Source: Inia geoffrensis (Eukaryota > Chordata > Mammalia > Artiodactyla > Iniidae). Taken from it: 64,000 nucleotides of DNA. This document shows, one piece after another, positions 60,780 through 64,000 of the stretch. Position 1 is the first letter of the stretch. Every line of letters begins with the position of its first letter. The notes beneath the pieces are model-generated. The model did no database searches, was not told where the DNA came from, and saw only the letters and a list, made by a program, of their open reading frames with translations. Location: the NCBI GenBank assembly GCA_036417435.1, contig JAZAQT010000483.1, positions 62,001 to 126,000 of the forward strand. Reading direction: 5' to 3'. Both the position numbers and the translations under genes were made by a program.

Positions 60780-62407
60780 AGCATTGTATATAAACTACGC
60801 TGAACGAGGAAAGGACTGTTCAATGACAAGGCAAGTAAGGGCTTAAGAAATGCCCACTTTCTTACCTTAGGCCACTGGGACGTCGGCTGGTGTCACGACC
60901 CTGAAGCCTCAGCAGGCCTGTGTCCCGAGGCTGGAGGATGCTGCTGCTGTTCTCCCCTGCGAGGTACGAAAATCGCACGATCCAACATTGCCCTCCTACA
61001 GGTAAGCACAGCCTGGTGCACCCAGATGATGGTGGAACAGCTGAGAGGGAAGGGCTGTGATGAAACCGGATCTCCACAGCTCCTGCCAGCCAAGTTCCCA
61101 CCTCCAGCCCACTTCATTAGAGTCGCCCTACCTGTGAACCACGGCACTCTCTGAGTAGCCCACTTGCAAGGCTTGCGATATGCCAAGGATGGAGCAGTGC
61201 AGTGTTAAGGGGCAGGAGGTGAGCCTACAAAAGACCAGGTGTGTGTGTTTAGCCGCGTTCGACTCCCCATTTCCAACCCAACACCGGGAACCCCGCTAAG
61301 GCTTTCTTTCCCCACGTTACCAGAGACGACACGGTGCAGTGCGGCCGCCTCGTGGCACACTGCCGTAACAATCTTACCAACTGTGCTGAAGGGCACCTAT
61401 CAGCCACAAGGCCTACGGTCTGCGGTTTTGCAGAAACAACCCTGCCCTCAAGAAATATCCTGGGCTAGGTAATCTGAAACGAATTCAAATCAGGCCCGAC
61501 CCTGAGGCAGGAACCTTTCAAAAACTCACTGGTACCCACCTGCATTTTAGAAAACAGCACATTCAAAAGAAAAGATGCTCAGGATCTGTCCTGATTAGAG
61601 AGTGCAAAGAAAGCTAGACGAGGTGTTCCCTGGCTGCTGTCCTCTCGAACCCTAAAAGCGTAAGTGCTCAAGAGGGCATGCCAAAAAGTGAAGCCAGCTA
61701 TTGCTGTTGGTGGGGTTGTAAATCGCTAACAGCCGGTATGAGGCACAGTAGGCATATTCCTTACCAAACTAAACACTGGAAGTACCACGAGATTCGGCAT
61801 CCCCGCTGCAGGTCGTATAACCAGAGACAAGCATCATTGGAAGGAAGCACTTGCACCCCAGCAGTCATTGTGGTTCCCATGACCGCAGGCAAAACATAGA
61901 AATGGACGGAATGGGGACCGAAGGGTGAATGGAGAAAGATGTTCTGCTACCTATGCACCCTCGACCACCACTCAGCCACAGAACAAAATGAACCCATACT
62001 CGTTGCAGCAGCATGGGTGGAGCAGTAGATGATCTCACTAATCCCTGCCAATTAGAGGCAGCAAGACACATATTCCAGGATATCACACTTTTGTCTGCCA
62101 TCGAAATATGGATACTGAGGAAGCTAGTACACAAAGGAAACACAGGTTCACAAAGGGAAGAAAGAAGCCTGGAGTTCCCTGAGGGGGAAATTGGAGACTG
62201 GGGAGGGTTAAGTAGGAGGTCGGGATTCACAGAAACTCGCTTAACGCTTAACGTATCAAACAGTGCTCATCAAGAGGGACCCACCCGAAAGCACAGGGAA
62301 CGCTACAAAACATTCCTCAAGAAAAGAAGAGTGCAAAGCATCCGAAACCCTAAGGGTATAGCTACGTGTATAATTGCACCAAGTGGCCGGACAACACAAA
62401 CAGACGC
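60780..62407 (+). repeat. Satellite monomer B38
   Basis: Type B, 1628 bp. It has a one-base insertion at about 61203 ('gcagtgttaagg'), the only length change I found within a type. It has private 'gccctacctgtg' near 61128. The tail shares 'ggacaacac' with B7. Confidence 0.94.
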
Positions 62408-64000
62408 AACATTGCATATGAACTAGGCTGAAAGGGAAAAGTACTGTACAATGACAAGGCAAGTAAGGGGTTAAGCAATGCCTACTCTGTTACCTCAGGC
62501 CTCTGTGATGTCGTTACCACGGTAAGGGTCCTGGAGCCTCGGCAGGCTTGGGTCCCACAGCCGGAGCATGCTGCTGCTGAGGCAGCAAGGGAGCAGGACG
62601 TGCCACCTGACAAGCGGCACCTCGGACCGCTATTGCCCATTCTCCCCTGCGTGGTACCACAATCTCCCGATCCAACGCGGCCCTTCTACAGTTAAGCGAA
62701 GCCTGGTGCACCCAAATGAGGGTGGAGCAGCTGAGAGGGGAGCGCGGTGAAGAAATCGGATCTCCACAGCTCCTGCTAGGCAGGTTCCCACCTCCAGCTC
62801 TCTTCATTAGAGTCGCCCCACCTGCGAACCACGGCACCCTCCGCATAGCCCACTTGCAAGGCTTGCGATATGCCTGGGATGGGGCAGTGCAGGTGAAGGG
62901 GCAGTGGGTGAGCATACACAAGCCCAGAGGTGTGTGTTTAGCCACGTTCGCCTCCCCATTGCCAATCCAACAGCGGGACCCCCGCTAACGCTTTCTTTCC
63001 CCAGGTTACAAGAGACGACACGGAGTAGTGCTGCCGCCTCGTGGCACACTGCCGTAACAACCTTACCAACTGTGCTGAAAAGCACCTATCCTTCACAAGG
63101 CCTAGAGCCTGCCCCTTTGCAAACACAACCCTGCCCTCAAGACAGATCCTGGGCTAGGTAATCTGAAATGAATCCAAATCAGGCTCGACCCTCAGGCAGA
63201 AACCCTTCAAGACCTCAGTGGTACTCACACGCGTTTCAGAAAACAGCACATTCAAATGAAAAGATGCTCAGGATCTCTCATGATTAGACAGTGAAAAGAA
63301 AGCTAGATGAGGGGTTCCCTGGCTGCAATCCTCCTAAACCGTAAAATCTTAAGTGCTCTAGAGGGCATGCCACAAAGTGAAGCAAGCTATTGATGTTGGT
63401 GGGATTGTAAACTGGTAACAGACGGTATGAGGATCAGTAGGCACATTCCTTACCACACTAAACACTGGAGGTACCACGAGATTCGGCAACAATGCTGCAG
63501 GTCGTATAACCAGAGATTAGCATCATTGGAAGGAAACACTTGCACCCCAGCAGCCGTTGTGGTACCCCTGACCACAGCCAAGACATACAAACTAACGAAC
63601 TGTCGCGCGAGGGGTGAAGGGAGAAAGATGTTCCACTACCCACACACCCTCGACTACCACTCAGCCATAGAATAAAATGAACTCATAGTGTTTGCAGCAG
63701 CATGGGTGGAGCACTAAATGATCTCACTAACTCTGGTCAATTAGAGGCAGCGAGACACATATCCCCGCATATCACTTATGTGTGCAGTCTACCTAGGGAC
63801 ACAAAGGAAGCTAGGAAAGAAAGGAAACACAGGTTCACAAAGGGAGGAAAGAAGCGAGGAGTTCGAACAGGGGGAGATTGGAGACCGGGGAAGGGTGAAT
63901 AACGAGAGTGGGATTCACAGAAAAACATCTAACCTATCAAAAAGTGCTCATCAAGGGCGACTCACCCGAAAGAACATGGGACGCTACAGAATATTCCTCG
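62408..64000 (+). repeat. Satellite monomer C39, cut by the window edge
   Basis: Type C, 1593 of the expected 1681 bp present. L1 part from about 63240. It shares 'gattagacagtg' with C37. Its tail is the normal C-type, so an A monomer is expected next. Confidence 0.94.

Larger units (their letters stand above)
1..64000 (+). repeat. Tandem satellite array, 39 monomers of ~1.6-1.7 kb
   Basis: The same ordered landmarks recur every 1618-1698 bp across the entire window, always on the + strand: the TATATAAA-like start, CTGCTGCTG run, GGTAAGC, CTTTCTTTCCCC, AAAAGATGCTC and the AGCATGGGTG block. No unique sequence interrupts the array at either edge. The second half of every monomer is recognisable LINE-1 3' end, so the organism is a mammal; the 3' UTR type suggests a cetartiodactyl and the unit size suggests a cetacean (inference). 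There are no gaps over 300 bases outside the repeat. Short open frames of 60-153 codons exist in all frames but recur only as part of the repeat and are not taken as genes. Confidence 0.97.

Noticed and set aside
1..64000. CENP-B box (TTCG-N4-A-N2-CGGG core)
   Set aside because: Reading one copy of each monomer on both strands, I found near misses (for example around the CCCGCGTTTTAG sequence of E and the TTCGCAGAGACGG of A) but no full match. A pattern scan would settle it.
1..64000. CRISPR array or bacterial operon
   Set aside because: The repeats are 1.6-kb units without short repeat-spacer structure. Sequence content is mammalian L1, and no bacterial gene order or ribosome binding sites are evident.
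1..64000. Multicopy gene family (macrosatellite with a retained ORF, as in D4Z4)
   Set aside because: No frame longer than 153 codons exists in any monomer, and none is conserved across all five types. D4Z4-like coding is therefore not supported.

Overview
The whole 64-kb window is one uninterrupted head-to-tail satellite array from a mammalian genome. It holds 39 monomers of about 1.62-1.70 kb, all in the same orientation. I see no functional protein-coding gene, tRNA, rRNA, CRISPR array or bacterial feature. About half of each monomer, the 3' half on the + strand, is a decayed LINE-1 3' end: the last stretch of ORF2 plus the 3' UTR. The 3' UTR resembles the L1 3' end I remember from cetartiodactyls (cattle, pig, whales). 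A tandem satellite of this size built on L1 fits the common cetacean satellite (about 1.6-1.75 kb, and described in the literature as L1-derived, from memory). A whale or dolphin is therefore my best guess, but it is not proven from the sequence alone.

By diagnostic substitutions and lengths there are five monomer types: A (1621 bp), B (1627), C (1681), D (1618) and E (1698). I phase monomers at the conserved 'cattgta/cattgca' end of the L1 part; the phase is arbitrary. C and E carry a 60-bp segment that A, B and D lack, and E has an additional 18-bp tandem duplication. The order from left to right is D E | A B C | A B C | A B C | A B D C | A B C | A B D E | A B C | A B C | A B C | A B C | A B C | B C(partial). 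The dominant element is a three-monomer higher-order repeat (HOR), A-B-C, of exactly 4929 bp. It is present nine times without net length change. It is interrupted by two four-monomer variants (A-B-D-C, 6547 bp; A-B-D-E, 6555 bp) and by one place where A is missing (C37 to B38).

The array keeps a record of unequal exchange and conversion. D1-E2-A3-B4-C5 recurs 32,818 bp further on with about nine substitutions in 8.2 kb. C11-A12-B13-D14 recurs 11,476 bp further on. The three places where monomer order departs from A-B-C by a traceable chimera all switch within one roughly 75-bp block of the L1-derived part. B monomers show mosaic combinations of diagnostic bases, and A35 contains a short patch of foreign-looking variants. 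The non-L1-3' half is CpG-rich (14 CpG in about 260 bp of A3) and unidentified; it may be the L1 5' UTR.

Motif inspection shows a suggestive but unproven set of transcription-like signals in the HOR: an E-box at the end of A, a TATATAAA at the start of B, strong 5' splice-site matches in A and B, a textbook 3' splice site and an AATAAA only in C, and a CTCF-like match in A and C. These are hypotheses, not annotated function.
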